Shown: in pieces, positions 15,419 through 23,708 of the stretch | How positions within the stretch are numbered: position 1 is the first letter of the stretch | How the letters are laid out: each line of letters opens with the position of its first letter | Notes under the pieces: generated by a model | Seen by the model: the letters and a program-made list of their open reading frames with translations, nothing else | Database searches by the model: none | What the model was told of the DNA's origin: nothing | Assembly: GCA_910588965.1 (NCBI GenBank) | Contig: CAJUSO010000015.1 | Location: forward strand, 1-64,000 | Source: an uncultured Lachnospiraceae bacterium | Lineage (GTDB): Bacteria; Bacillota; Clostridia; Lachnospirales; Lachnospiraceae | Direction of reading: 5' to 3' | Length of the DNA: 64,000 nt | Made by a program: the position numbers and the translations under genes

Positions 15419-16654
15419 TTAACAAATCCAATCTTTTCTCTTCATGGTAATGCTTACCGCCGCAAACACCAATAATGCAGCAGTTATTCCGCAACCTGCC
15501 ATACCATAAACTTTCCCCAACCCATCTGCTTTCCATACATCATAGGCATACCCATAGCATGGAGGAACCCAACGGTCCATATTTCCATTTCCGCCTGGAT
15601 GAAGCACTAAGGGTAATACAGCAGGTATGGCAAATAATAATGGCAGCACAGTAACAGCTGTGTTAGACTGCCGGATGAAACTTCCTACACTTACTACAAT
15701 AGTAACAAAAGACAGTGCAAACAGGGCGTCGGAGAGCAGGATGTGGCCAATTACCTCTGAAATTGGCAGGTAGTCTACAGTGATATCTGTTATTTCTGGG
15801 ATGCCCGCTGCCAGGTTTGCCTGCCCGGCTTCATAAAATACGCTGATTGGATAATTTGCTTCCCCAAACCCATGCAATATCCCTGCAGCTGTTACACCTA
15901 GCCCTAAAATCATTGCCAGGGCAAAAAAGACAAATAGCAGGTTTGCAATTAATTTTGAAGCATAAATTTTCCAACGGCTCATTGGCATCAGAAGCCACAT
16001 TTTAATGCTGCCCGATTCTACCTCAGATGAAAAACAATCACTGCAAAGCAGGCAGATAATAATAGGGAGAACCACAGGCAATATGGTATTTAACAGATAA
16101 AATAGAAATGGATATGCCGCAGGATTATATTCTGTTTTCCAGGGCACAATCCCATGCTCTATAAGATATTCATTCAGGCGGATCCGGTTATCTAATTCCT
16201 GTAATGTACCGATATCATGTGTCTGGCTGTTCCGTTCACGGATTAGGCCGCGTTCTAGGCCTTCCTTCATGTTACGGTCTTTTCCTAAGGTTGCCTTAGC
16301 CTCTTCTATCCATTCTTCCCTTCCGAAAGCTAATTCCTGCTTCTGGGTAAAAGCAATGTCCCTGGTCCAATAATCCTGCCTTACCTGATTCTCTTTGGGA
16401 TATACGCCGTCAAAAGTATCTGGGTCGAAATCCTCTAAGGTATCCGTATATTCTTTCGCAATGACGGAACGCTCAGTTTCAGCATAAGAAAGAGAAGCTT
16501 CATAGATGGAATCACGCTGTAATACAGTTTTTTCATCTATTTTTTTGTGGTAGGAAGGAAGCAGGAGCACGAAGGCCAAGAATATACCTAATACAATCAG
16601 GTTCTTTTTGTTCTTCCGGAGCCTTGTCCATTCCATCTTAATTAAACTGGCCAT
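15419..16654 (-). CDS. ABC-2 type transporter permease (second subunit)
   Basis: A 411-residue permease. TM1 is near residue 18-34 (NLIVLGIFLAFVLLLPSY). A long, charged extracytoplasmic domain of about 150 residues follows. The C-terminal half then contains five or six TM helices, including YLLNTILPVVLPIIICLLC and the ABC-2 signature SSEVESGSIKMWLLMPMSRWKIYASKLI. The SD GGAGGGG precedes the ATG, and the gene starts 14 bases after the ATPase stop. Last gene of the permease-ATPase-permease operon. Such trios include peptide immunity and efflux pumps; the cargo is unknown. Confidence 0.85.
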   Translation of the reverse strand: MASLIKMEWTRLRKNKKNLIVLGIFLAFVLLLPSYHKKIDEKTVLQRDSIYEASLSYAETERSVIAKEYTDTLEDFDPDTFDGVYPKENQVRQDYWTRDIAFTQKQELAFGREEWIEEAKATLGKDRNMKEGLERGLIRERNSQTHDIGTLQELDNRIRLNEYLIEHGIVPWKTEYNPAAYPFLFYLLNTILPVVLPIIICLLCSDCFSSEVESGSIKMWLLMPMSRWKIYASKLIANLLFVFFALAMILGLGVTAAGILHGFGEANYPISVFYEAGQANLAAGIPEITDITVDYLPISEVIGHILLSDALFALSFVTIVVSVGSFIRQSNTAVTVLPLLFAIPAVLPLVLHPGGNGNMDRWVPPCYGYAYDVWKADGLGKVYGMAGCGITAALLVFAAVSITMKRKDWIC

Positions 16655-16668
16655 CTTATCCCCTCCAT

Positions 16669-17559
16669 TTATGCATCTTCTTGGAAGATATCCTGGTAGA
16701 TATGTTCCAGCTGTGTGCCTTCCTGTTGGATATCCTGCACCTGGTTTTCACTTTGGCAGACCAGCTGCATGACCTTGGCAAATTCTTCTTGACCCATACA
16801 GATTTCTATTACAACGTTATTTAGCAGGGCGGCATCTACATTCCCTATAGAAGCAATCTGCTCTTGGATACGCTTGGCATTCCCAGCTTTTATAATGTAC
16901 TTCTTTTTGGCGGGTGGGATTGCAGATTTATCTACAATCCTCCCCTCTTTGATAAACACCACATCATCTGCGATTTTATCCACTTCGCTTAAAATATGGC
17001 TGGATAGCAAGACCGTTACACCCTCATCGGCCTTCTTGCGGATTAATTCCCTTAATTCTATAATCCCGCTGGCATCCAGGCCGTTTGTGGGTTCATCCAG
17101 GATAAGGAACTTGGGGTCTGCCAAGAGCGCCATTCCCAAGCCTAGGCGCTGCTTCATCCCTAAGGAATACCGTCCGGTTTTCTGGCGCATTGCATGGCCA
17201 AGCCCTATGGTTTCCACAATCCGTTCCATATCATTGTTTGATTTTCGGTACATCTTTTGGATAAACCTCAGGTTATCATATCCGCTTAATTCCAGGTATA
17301 ATGCTGGATTCTCAATTACCCCAGCCACATTTGCCAAAGCCTTTTCCCGTTCCTTTAAGATATCAAAGCCCGCAATATGTATGCTGCCGCTGTCCGGGAT
17401 TAGGATGTTTGTAATTAATTTCAGGGTTGTAGTTTTCCCTGCGCCGTTTGGCCCGATAAAGCCTAAGATTTTTCCTTCTTCTGCTGAAAATGAGATATCG
17501 TGGATAACGGTTTTTTTATGGAACCGTTTTGTTACATGCCCTACTTCTAAAATGTTCAT
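16669..17559 (-). CDS. ABC transporter ATP-binding protein (BcrA/CcmA-like)
   Basis: A 296-residue ATPase with Walker A GPNGAGKTT, signature YSLGMKQRLGLGMALL, Walker B FLILDEPTNGLDASG and the H-loop LLSSHILSE. A C-terminal extension of about 80 residues (from the KYIIKAGNAKRIQEQ region) is typical of the BcrA/lantibiotic-immunity-type group of ABC-2 exporters. AAAGGAGGG lies 4 bases before the ATG and the upstream permease ends 10 bases earlier. It energises the two flanking permeases. Confidence 0.93.
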   Translation of the reverse strand: MNILEVGHVTKRFHKKTVIHDISFSAEEGKILGFIGPNGAGKTTTLKLITNILIPDSGSIHIAGFDILKEREKALANVAGVIENPALYLELSGYDNLRFIQKMYRKSNNDMERIVETIGLGHAMRQKTGRYSLGMKQRLGLGMALLADPKFLILDEPTNGLDASGIIELRELIRKKADEGVTVLLSSHILSEVDKIADDVVFIKEGRIVDKSAIPPAKKKYIIKAGNAKRIQEQIASIGNVDAALLNNVVIEICMGQEEFAKVMQLVCQSENQVQDIQQEGTQLEHIYQDIFQEDA

Positions 17560-17569
17560 ATTCCCTCCT

Positions 17570-18895
17570 TTAACAAACCATATCTTGGTTTTTCTGGACG
17601 AATAGCATGCCGAAAAAGAACAGGGACAAGCTAACGCCTATAAAAATCACGGCACCCAATGCTGTCACTCCGGCCGTTCCTCCTAACACGCGGATCCCAT
17701 TTTGATAGGTTCCTGGATTGATAAGGCGTAAACTGGCTGGCATGGTTGGGGCGGCGCAAAAAGCCAACGCTGCCAAAATCCCTATCGCCATAGCAATTCC
17801 TTTTTTACTGGTAAAAAGGGAAATAAAATTCCCTACAGATACGCTCAGAAGGATGACTAATATTTGATAGAGGTATACTTTTAACAGGAAGCGCCCGACA
17901 TGCGTAAATTCCAGCCGTTCGTCCGGAAGCGGCAGTACCCCATCTTCAGTCTTACAGCCGTCTTCTGTTAAGAACCGGCTAATGCCGATACAATATTTTC
18001 CAGCCATATGCAGGTCTTTTGACTCTAGCAAGCTGGTCATCTCATGCGTATCATATTCTTCCAGTGTTCCATTTACTGCTTCTATTGTCTTTATCCCAGA
18101 AGCGTCTTCCAACACCAGGAAGTCCCCAGAACCAAACCCATTTACTGCTCCCAGAACCAAAAACAGTACGATTACTGGTAAGGACAGCATCACAGCGCTG
18201 TATATCGTACCTCCTACTATTTTGGCTAGTACAATTTTTCCCTTGGACAGAGGCAAGAGGAGTTTGGCCTTAATAGAACCGCTTTCTTTTTCCCCTGCCA
18301 AACTATCAACTACCATAAGCAGGGCCACCGCTAAACATGCTAATGGCATTACATCTTCCATTACACGGTATAGGAAATTGAAGCCTGTCATTTTATGGTA
18401 ATTCCATAATTCCCCGGACGCTTCTTCCAACTCTGCATAATAGCGATACATGTAATCCCGGAATTTTTGTGCGGAATCCACCTTTTCTTCCCCATAAGTA
18501 TTTGTATCGTACATGCCAAAGGATTCGGCTAAGGTATCCATGCTTTTTAAGTACGTCCCAGCAGCCAGTAAAAATTTTTTATTATCGTTCTCTTCGATGG
18601 CATTTACTTCTAAAATAGAGGCATCATAGGCATAACCGGCATTTTCCATTATTTCTTGCATGTCTTTTTCCGGCATTCCCAAGGAGGATAATTCCAACTT
18701 TAATTGAGATAACTCCCGTTGTTTATCTTCTTCAATATCTGCCACGTTGACAATACATTGCTCTTTATATCCGAGATAACTCTTGGTATGGCTAACTACA
18801 AGCGCCAGCAAAACCACTATCCATAATAAGGTTAAAATCTGATTCTTCTGATTGTTTTTCAGCTGTTTTATTTCCTGAACGATTAATTGCCGCAT
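17570..18895 (-). CDS. ABC-2 type transporter permease (first subunit)
   Basis: About 441 residues. The frame begins with two Met codons (18901 and 18895); GAGG lies 2 bases from the first but 8 from the second, so 18895 is chosen. TM1 (ILTLLWIVVLLALVVSHTKSY) is followed by a charged extracytoplasmic domain of about 140 residues. The membrane part carries the signature DSLAGEKESGSIKAKLLLPLSKGKIVLAK. The architecture matches the other permease of the operon (both carry an E-SGSIK motif), pointing to an ancient duplication and a heterodimeric pore. Confidence 0.85.
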   Translation of the reverse strand: MRQLIVQEIKQLKNNQKNQILTLLWIVVLLALVVSHTKSYLGYKEQCIVNVADIEEDKQRELSQLKLELSSLGMPEKDMQEIMENAGYAYDASILEVNAIEENDNKKFLLAAGTYLKSMDTLAESFGMYDTNTYGEEKVDSAQKFRDYMYRYYAELEEASGELWNYHKMTGFNFLYRVMEDVMPLACLAVALLMVVDSLAGEKESGSIKAKLLLPLSKGKIVLAKIVGGTIYSAVMLSLPVIVLFLVLGAVNGFGSGDFLVLEDASGIKTIEAVNGTLEEYDTHEMTSLLESKDLHMAGKYCIGISRFLTEDGCKTEDGVLPLPDERLEFTHVGRFLLKVYLYQILVILLSVSVGNFISLFTSKKGIAMAIGILAALAFCAAPTMPASLRLINPGTYQNGIRVLGGTAGVTALGAVIFIGVSLSLFFFGMLFVQKNQDMVC

Positions 18896-18926
18896 TTTCA
18901 TTTCCTCATATTCTCTAAATTTATAT

Positions 18927-18941
18927 CTTATCCATGATAAG
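18927..18941. promoter_or_regulatory. Dyad CTTATC-CAT-GATAAG upstream of the ABC operon
   Basis: A 6-base perfect inverted repeat with a 3-base spacer, about 30 bases upstream of the first permease gene. It is a possible operator or mRNA leader hairpin. No regulator gene is adjacent. Confidence 0.35.
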
Positions 18942-19451
18942 AATCTATAATCCAGATGCTAACGAATGTAGATATATGTTATTACAAATCTAGTATATAA
19001 TATAGTTTCTAAAAATAATTTTTTCTCAGCATATGTAATGGTTTCCTGTATCATTTTGTGTTCCATTAAGGGGTCTCGCCATAAAACCCTATATTGATAC
19101 TTTTAGAATCACAAGAATGTTGTTCCAAAAAATCAATTGCATTCTTTAATGTTTCGGGGCTCATTTTTTCTTTACTATGTACTCTTTGTGAACTAGTATT
19201 TGATTTATAGGGGGGCGGATTCTTGTATGGGACATGCTCTTAAGAAACCTTCATCTTTTATTTTTTTATATAACCCATATAACATTCTTACAATCTTTAC
19301 TGTTTTTTGAGGAATTTCTTGTCTATATTTACTATAATTGTATGTTATTATTTATTTTTTGTCAATGTTGATTTAGAACCCCATTCCTTTTTGATGTAAA
19401 ATTAAGTTCTCGGACAAAAATTCTACAAGACAAAAAAGAAGGAGATTCCTT
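18942..19451. other. AT-rich gene-free interval
   Basis: About 510 bases of AT-rich sequence between the divergent ABC operon and the pseudogene zone. I see no gene, tRNA or repeat. TATAAT-like hexamers are frequent, but none has a convincing -35 partner. Confidence 0.5.
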
Positions 19452-19655
19452 ATGAGTAGTTTTACATCAAATACTTACCAAATGAAACGGAAAATTTTAT
19501 CTTTTACAAATAAAATTCCAAGGCATCTTTCAAAACCTGAAAAGAAATTCACGGCAGACATTACTTATGGCATTCCGGCTTCTTATCTTCACCAAGTGAA
19601 ATCCGAGTTTCTTGGGATTGTCAGGGATGGTTCTGGAAGCACTGCCACAAATTAG
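19452..19655 (+). pseudogene. N-terminal remnant of an IS transposase
   Basis: The first 40 or so residues (MKRKILSFTNKIPRHLSKPEKKFTADITYG) resemble the start of a DDE transposase common in Lachnospiraceae, with a good SD (AAGAAGGAG) ahead. After ITYGI the sequence diverges and stops at 67 codons, so the gene is truncated and fused to unrelated sequence. Family recognition is from memory; no terminal inverted repeats were found. Confidence 0.45.
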
Positions 19656-19738
19656 GAATACGATGTGGATAACGGCACATCCTTTGATGGAGATGACAGA
19701 AGGAGCAATTGAATGCGGGAGAAAAGAAAAAAATTTAC

Positions 19739-19906
19739 CGTGCCATTGCAAATGCGCAGATAAAGGCGTGGAATAAAGGCGGCGGATATTTTTATTGAAT
19801 CTATAAACTGTTGACAGATACCGTAAATGACAAAGGCTGGATTGGTTGGGACAGTTGGGATTTGGGAAGATGCATAGACTTTGGCTGCTTCCCGGCAGAA
19901 AAATAG
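19739..19906 (+). pseudogene. C-terminal remnant of a GH5-like glycoside hydrolase
   Basis: Reading from 19739 gives RAIANAQIKAWNKGGGYFY-stop-IYKLL, then DTVNDKGWIGWDSWDLGRC and IDFGCFP, ending at TAG 19906. The pattern (Q-aromatic-W-x-KG-x-G-YFYW-x-YKLL ... W-x-GWD-x-WDLG) is the end of GH5-type glucanases. The TGA at 19796-19798 stands where the conserved Trp (TGG) is expected, a one-base nonsense change. The N-terminal three quarters, including the catalytic Glu residues, is missing. Confidence 0.6.
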
Positions 19907-19924
19907 AGCGAGGAGGAAAGGGCA

Positions 19925-20062
19925 ATGATTCCAAATCCAATTTTTCCGGGATTTAATCCCAATCCATGTATCTGGGCGTCATGTTTAACTTACTGTGAAA
20001 AAGAAGGATTGTTTTATATTGTATATGGGGTGATGAACTCAATGAAACATATGAAAAGATAG
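19925..20062 (+). pseudogene. Internally deleted remnant of a GH43 beta-xylosidase
   Basis: The ATG at 19925 follows GGAGG and encodes MIPNPIFPGFNPNPC, matching the conserved GH43 beta-xylosidase start (NPI-x-PGF-x-PDPS). It then jumps to IWASCLTYCEKEGLFYIVYG, matching the later IWAPCL-x-Y...G-FY-x-Y strand. About 60 or more residues between them are deleted, and the frame stops at 45 codons. A further fragment (FDFFEYISDEAKAKEKW, ending near 20129) is probably the tail of another broken gene. Confidence 0.6.
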
Positions 20063-20219
20063 GACGGATTTTGATTTCTTTGAGTACATTTCAGATGAGG
20101 CAAAAGCGAAAGAAAAATGGTGTGTGTAGGAAATGAGCACGCATATTCGCATGGTCATTCCCGGCGCTTTATTTTAGCCGTTTAAGTTGTCTGCTTGACA
20201 AGTGGCTGCTCATGAAACC

Positions 20220-20248
20220 TTGACACGGCATGTTTTATTTCATATAAT
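20220..20248 (+). promoter_or_regulatory. Consensus sigma-A promoter for the Fe-S/FMN protein
   Basis: TTGACA (20220-20225), 17 bases, TATAAT (20243-20248): a perfect match to both hexamers with ideal spacing. A second TTGACA at 20195-20200 is 25 bases further up. Expression is expected to be strong, with a start near 20255. Confidence 0.8.
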
Positions 20249-20299
20249 TTCCATAACTTTTTTAGGCTGTACCGATGGATAGAAGGAGGGAACCCTATC

Positions 20300-22051
20300 A
20301 TGAAGAGAAAGCACCGTTCAGCTACGCAAATATTGCGCCATATCATACAGCTTGCAGCGTTTCTGCTGTTGCCGGGGCTGTTTGTTACGGTATTTTCCGC
20401 AGTGGGAGAGATATGTTCTGTAATCTTGCATGGAAATTTTTCTGCTGCAGGGCTGTCTGCACAGCTAATCATTGTTATCACCGTATTTTTAATTACGGCG
20501 TTGTGGGGGCGTTTTTTCTGTAGCTTCCTCTGCTCCTTTGGCATGATGCAGGAACTGGCGGCATACCTTTCCCAAAAGACCATCCTTGGCAGGTTCAAAG
20601 TTCCGGCACAGCTTGACCGTGTGCTGAAGTGCCTGAAGTATTTTATCTTGGCGTTTTTTGTAGTGGGGAGTTGGATCCTGGCCCTGCCCGTGGATGCCTC
20701 GTTTCGTCCATGGGGGGTGTTCGGCATGCTGGTTTCTGGGAATATATCCGCTGTGTCCGCTGCCGTCCCCACGGTAGGATTTTGCCTGCTGCTGGCAATC
20801 CTGGTGGGATCGCTTTTCATTGAGCGTTTTTTCTGCCGCTATCTCTGCCCCCTGGGGGCGCTGTTTGCATTGGCTGCTGGGAGGGGCTTCTTTAAAATCC
20901 GACGCAGCGGCGCTTCTTGTACAGAATGTGGGCTCTGCACAAGGGAATGCGCGATGGGCGTTAATATTTTGGAAAAAGATGCTGTGGCTTCTGGCGAATG
21001 CATTGGCTGTATGCAATGCCTTACGGTATGCCCGCGGGGAAGTTTGTCTGCGAACCCGTCAGGGGCTGTGGCAGGGACGGCGGCGGCAGTTGCCATAAGC
21101 GGTATGGCGCTGGTTGGGGACCTTACGGCGCCGGCTGTTACGGCGTCTGTATCGCCAGAATATTTTTCTGGCGGCAAGCAAGAAGGGAAATATGAGGATG
21201 GTGTTTATACAGGCACGGGAAAAGGCTTTCGCGGTGATACAGAAGTACAGGTCACGGTGGAAGGCGGTTATATTACGGATATTACCGTACTTTCTTACCA
21301 GGATGACAGCGAGTTTTTCCATAAGGCGCAGGCAGCAGTGGCCAGTGCCATTCTTTCTGGGCAGTCCTTGGAGGTGGATGCAGCCAGCGGCGCCACGTAT
21401 TCCAGCAATAGTATCATAGAAGCAGTTGCGGATGCCTTAGGTACGGCGCCTGGGCAACCAGAAGGGGATGGAACTGCATCGGGGCAGGAAGGGATCCAGG
21501 AAGAGGGGGACGGAACTGCATCGGGGCAGGAAGGCGTCCAGGAAGAAGGCGACGGAGCAGCATCAGAGCAGGAGGGCGGCCAGGCAGGGCCGGATATGGA
21601 AGGCCAGGAGGATGGCGCGGATCATTTGGAGCGTGAAGAAGGGGATGGTACAGGCCTGGGGGTATTTTCTGTTTCAGATGGTACATATGAGGGCTCGGGA
21701 ATGGGGTTTTGCGGGACGACCACGGTGTCCGTCGTGGTAAAAAATGGTGTGGTTACGGATATCACCGTGAAATCCTATGAGGATGACAGCGCGTATTTTA
21801 GCCGAGCGGAGGACGAAGTAATCCGTGAAATCATCCGTTCGCAGTCCCTGGAGGTGGATGCAGCCAGCGGTGCCACATATTCCAGCAAAAGTATCATAGA
21901 AGCCGTGTCAGATGCGCTTGGCGTCAGCATTGAGGCTTCGGATGAACCTGCCTTGGATGAACCTGCCCTGGATGAACCTGCCGCAGACGGAAAAGGCAGC
22001 GGGCAAGGCGCTCCCAGGAGAAGGAGGCTGAGAAAGGGGAGGGGAAGGTAA
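20300..22051 (+). CDS. NosR/NapH-like 4Fe-4S membrane protein with two FMN-binding domains
   Basis: A 583-residue redox protein. The N-terminal membrane part has about five TM helices and the NapH/NosR motifs GRFFCSFLCSFG and ERFFCRYLCPLG. A ferredoxin domain (about 207-250) has CTECGLCTREC and CIGCMQCLTVCP, ligands for two 4Fe-4S clusters. After a further TM segment come two extracellular FMN-binding domains (about 300-385 and 459-547). Each ends in DAASGATYSS, where the Thr of SGAT is the covalent flavinylation site used by ApbE. They are joined by a Gly/Glu/Gln-rich linker with three repeats (GDGTASGQEG...). The protein likely carries electrons from the membrane to extracytoplasmic flavins. 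The SD AGGAGGG is 9 bases before the ATG. Confidence 0.88.
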   Translation: MKRKHRSATQILRHIIQLAAFLLLPGLFVTVFSAVGEICSVILHGNFSAAGLSAQLIIVITVFLITALWGRFFCSFLCSFGMMQELAAYLSQKTILGRFKVPAQLDRVLKCLKYFILAFFVVGSWILALPVDASFRPWGVFGMLVSGNISAVSAAVPTVGFCLLLAILVGSLFIERFFCRYLCPLGALFALAAGRGFFKIRRSGASCTECGLCTRECAMGVNILEKDAVASGECIGCMQCLTVCPRGSLSANPSGAVAGTAAAVAISGMALVGDLTAPAVTASVSPEYFSGGKQEGKYEDGVYTGTGKGFRGDTEVQVTVEGGYITDITVLSYQDDSEFFHKAQAAVASAILSGQSLEVDAASGATYSSNSIIEAVADALGTAPGQPEGDGTASGQEGIQEEGDGTASGQEGVQEEGDGAASEQEGGQAGPDMEGQEDGADHLEREEGDGTGLGVFSVSDGTYEGSGMGFCGTTTVSVVVKNGVVTDITVKSYEDDSAYFSRAEDEVIREIIRSQSLEVDAASGATYSSKSIIEAVSDALGVSIEASDEPALDEPALDEPAADGKGSGQGAPRRRRLRKGRGR

Positions 22052-22114
22052 GCGCCATGCAATGAGGCGGCTCCGTTTCTGTATGGTTTCTTTCTTTGCG
22101 CCTGGAAAAACAGC

Positions 22115-22142
22115 TTGCTATTTCTGCGCTGGGGCGTATAAT
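22115..22142 (+). promoter_or_regulatory. Promoter of rarA
   Basis: TTGCTA (22115-22120), 16 bases, TATAAT (22137-22142), about 40 bases before the rarA ATG. Confidence 0.6.
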
Positions 22143-22180
22143 GTATAAGCAGGATTATGTGAGTGAAGGAGGCGCATCCT

Positions 22181-23509
22181 ATGGACTTATTTGAATATAT
22201 GAGGGAGCAGAACCAAAAGACGGAATCCCCCCTGGCCAGCCGCCTGCGCCCCACAACGCTGGAAGAGGTGGTGGGCCAGCAGCATATCATAGGGAAGGAC
22301 AAGCTATTATACCGTGCCATCCAGGCGGATAAGCTAAGTTCCATCATTTTCTACGGCCCGCCGGGAACCGGCAAGACGACGCTGGCAAAGGTCATCGCCC
22401 ATACCACCCATGCGGAGTTTACACAGATTAATGCTACTGCCGCTGGGAAAAAAGATATGGAGGAAGTGGTGAGGCAGGCAAAGGACAGCCAGGGGATGTA
22501 TGGGAAGAAAACGATTTTATTTGTGGATGAAATCCACCGTTTCAACAAGGGGCAGCAGGATTACCTCCTTCCCTTTGTAGAAGACGGCACAGTAACCTTG
22601 GTTGGGGCTACCACGGAGAACCCTTACTTTGAGGTTAACGGCGCTTTGCTTTCCCGTTCCGTGATTTTTGAACTGAAGCCGCTGGGCAAGGAGGATATTA
22701 AGACGCTTCTGGTACGTGCCGTAACCGACCGGGAGAAGGGCATGGGAACCTATGGCGCCGTCCTGGAGGAAGATGCCTTGGAGTTTTTGGCAGATGTGGC
22801 CAATGGGGATGCCAGGGCTGCCCTGACAGCCATTGAGCTCGGCGTGCTTACGACCCCCCGGGGCAGCGACGGGAGCATCCATATCACCCTGGACGTGGCC
22901 TCGGAGTGCATCCAGAAGCGGGTGGTGCAGTATGATAAGGGCGGGGATAACCATTACGACACGATTTCCGCTTTCATTAAGAGCATGCGGGGTTCAGACC
23001 CAGATGCAGCCGTCTATTACCTAGCCAAGATGCTGTATGCTGGGGAGGATATCAAGTTTATTGCCCGGCGGATTATGATTTGTGCGTCTGAGGATGTGGG
23101 GAATGCAGATCCCCATGCCATTATGGTGGCAGCCAGCGCTGCCCAGGCTGTGGAACGGGTAGGCATGCCGGAAGCGCAGATTATCCTATCCCAGGCAGTC
23201 TCTTATGTGGCCTGCGCACCGAAGAGCAATGCGGCCTGCGTGGCGATTGACCGGGCTATGGAGACGGTCAGGTCTACGAAGACTGCCCCGGTGCCTGCCC
23301 ACCTGCAGGATTCCCATTACCGGGGGGCGCAGAAATTAGGCCGTGGGACGGGGTATCTGTATGCCCATGATTTCCCCAACCACTATGTCAGGCAGCAGTA
23401 CCTCCCAGATGGCCTTACGGACGCTAAATTTTACGAGCCTACAGAAAATGGCTATGAGAAAGAGATAAAATCCCGTATGGCGTTTCTGAAAGAAGGACAG
23501 GAACCATGA
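22181..23509 (+). CDS. rarA: Replication-associated recombination protein A (AAA+ ATPase)
   Basis: About 442 residues, full length for the RarA/MgsA/WRNIP1 family, which acts at stalled replication forks. It has Walker A YGPPGTGKTTLA, Walker B LFVDEIHRFNKGQQD, sensor 1 GATTENPYFEVN and a C-terminal tetramerisation domain (from the SMRGSDPDAAVYYLAKML region). The ATG at 22181 is 8 bases after AAGGAGG; the GTG at 22163 is rejected because it precedes that SD. Single-gene transcription unit. Confidence 0.95.
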   Translation: MDLFEYMREQNQKTESPLASRLRPTTLEEVVGQQHIIGKDKLLYRAIQADKLSSIIFYGPPGTGKTTLAKVIAHTTHAEFTQINATAAGKKDMEEVVRQAKDSQGMYGKKTILFVDEIHRFNKGQQDYLLPFVEDGTVTLVGATTENPYFEVNGALLSRSVIFELKPLGKEDIKTLLVRAVTDREKGMGTYGAVLEEDALEFLADVANGDARAALTAIELGVLTTPRGSDGSIHITLDVASECIQKRVVQYDKGGDNHYDTISAFIKSMRGSDPDAAVYYLAKMLYAGEDIKFIARRIMICASEDVGNADPHAIMVAASAAQAVERVGMPEAQIILSQAVSYVACAPKSNAACVAIDRAMETVRSTKTAPVPAHLQDSHYRGAQKLGRGTGYLYAHDFPNHYVRQQYLPDGLTDAKFYEPTENGYEKEIKSRMAFLKEGQEP

Positions 23510-23565
23510 TTTCACCAGAAAAGTCCGTGATATGCGCACAAATGTAAATTTCTGAAAGAAAATAC

Positions 23566-23594
23566 TTTACAATCCGCAGGCAATAGTGCATAAT
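23566..23594 (+). promoter_or_regulatory. Promoter of the aminotransferase gene
   Basis: TTTACA (23566-23571), 17 bases, CATAAT (23589-23594), about 115 bases before the ATG. The leader contains a small hairpin GGCAA-aaatttcgc-TTGCC. Confidence 0.5.
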
Positions 23595-23708
23595 AAGGAA
23601 GGCAAAAATTTCGCTTGCCAAGATAGTCAGGAATCCTATTATCTAAGATACAAAAGTGCAGGTAGGAAGAAGGCAGAAGAGTAGAAAAGATTTCAGGAGG
23701 ATATTAAC

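Noticed and set aside
19452..19655. A small intact 67-residue gene
   Set aside because: Only the first 40 residues look like a known protein (transposase) and the rest is unrelated, so a truncated remnant fits better.
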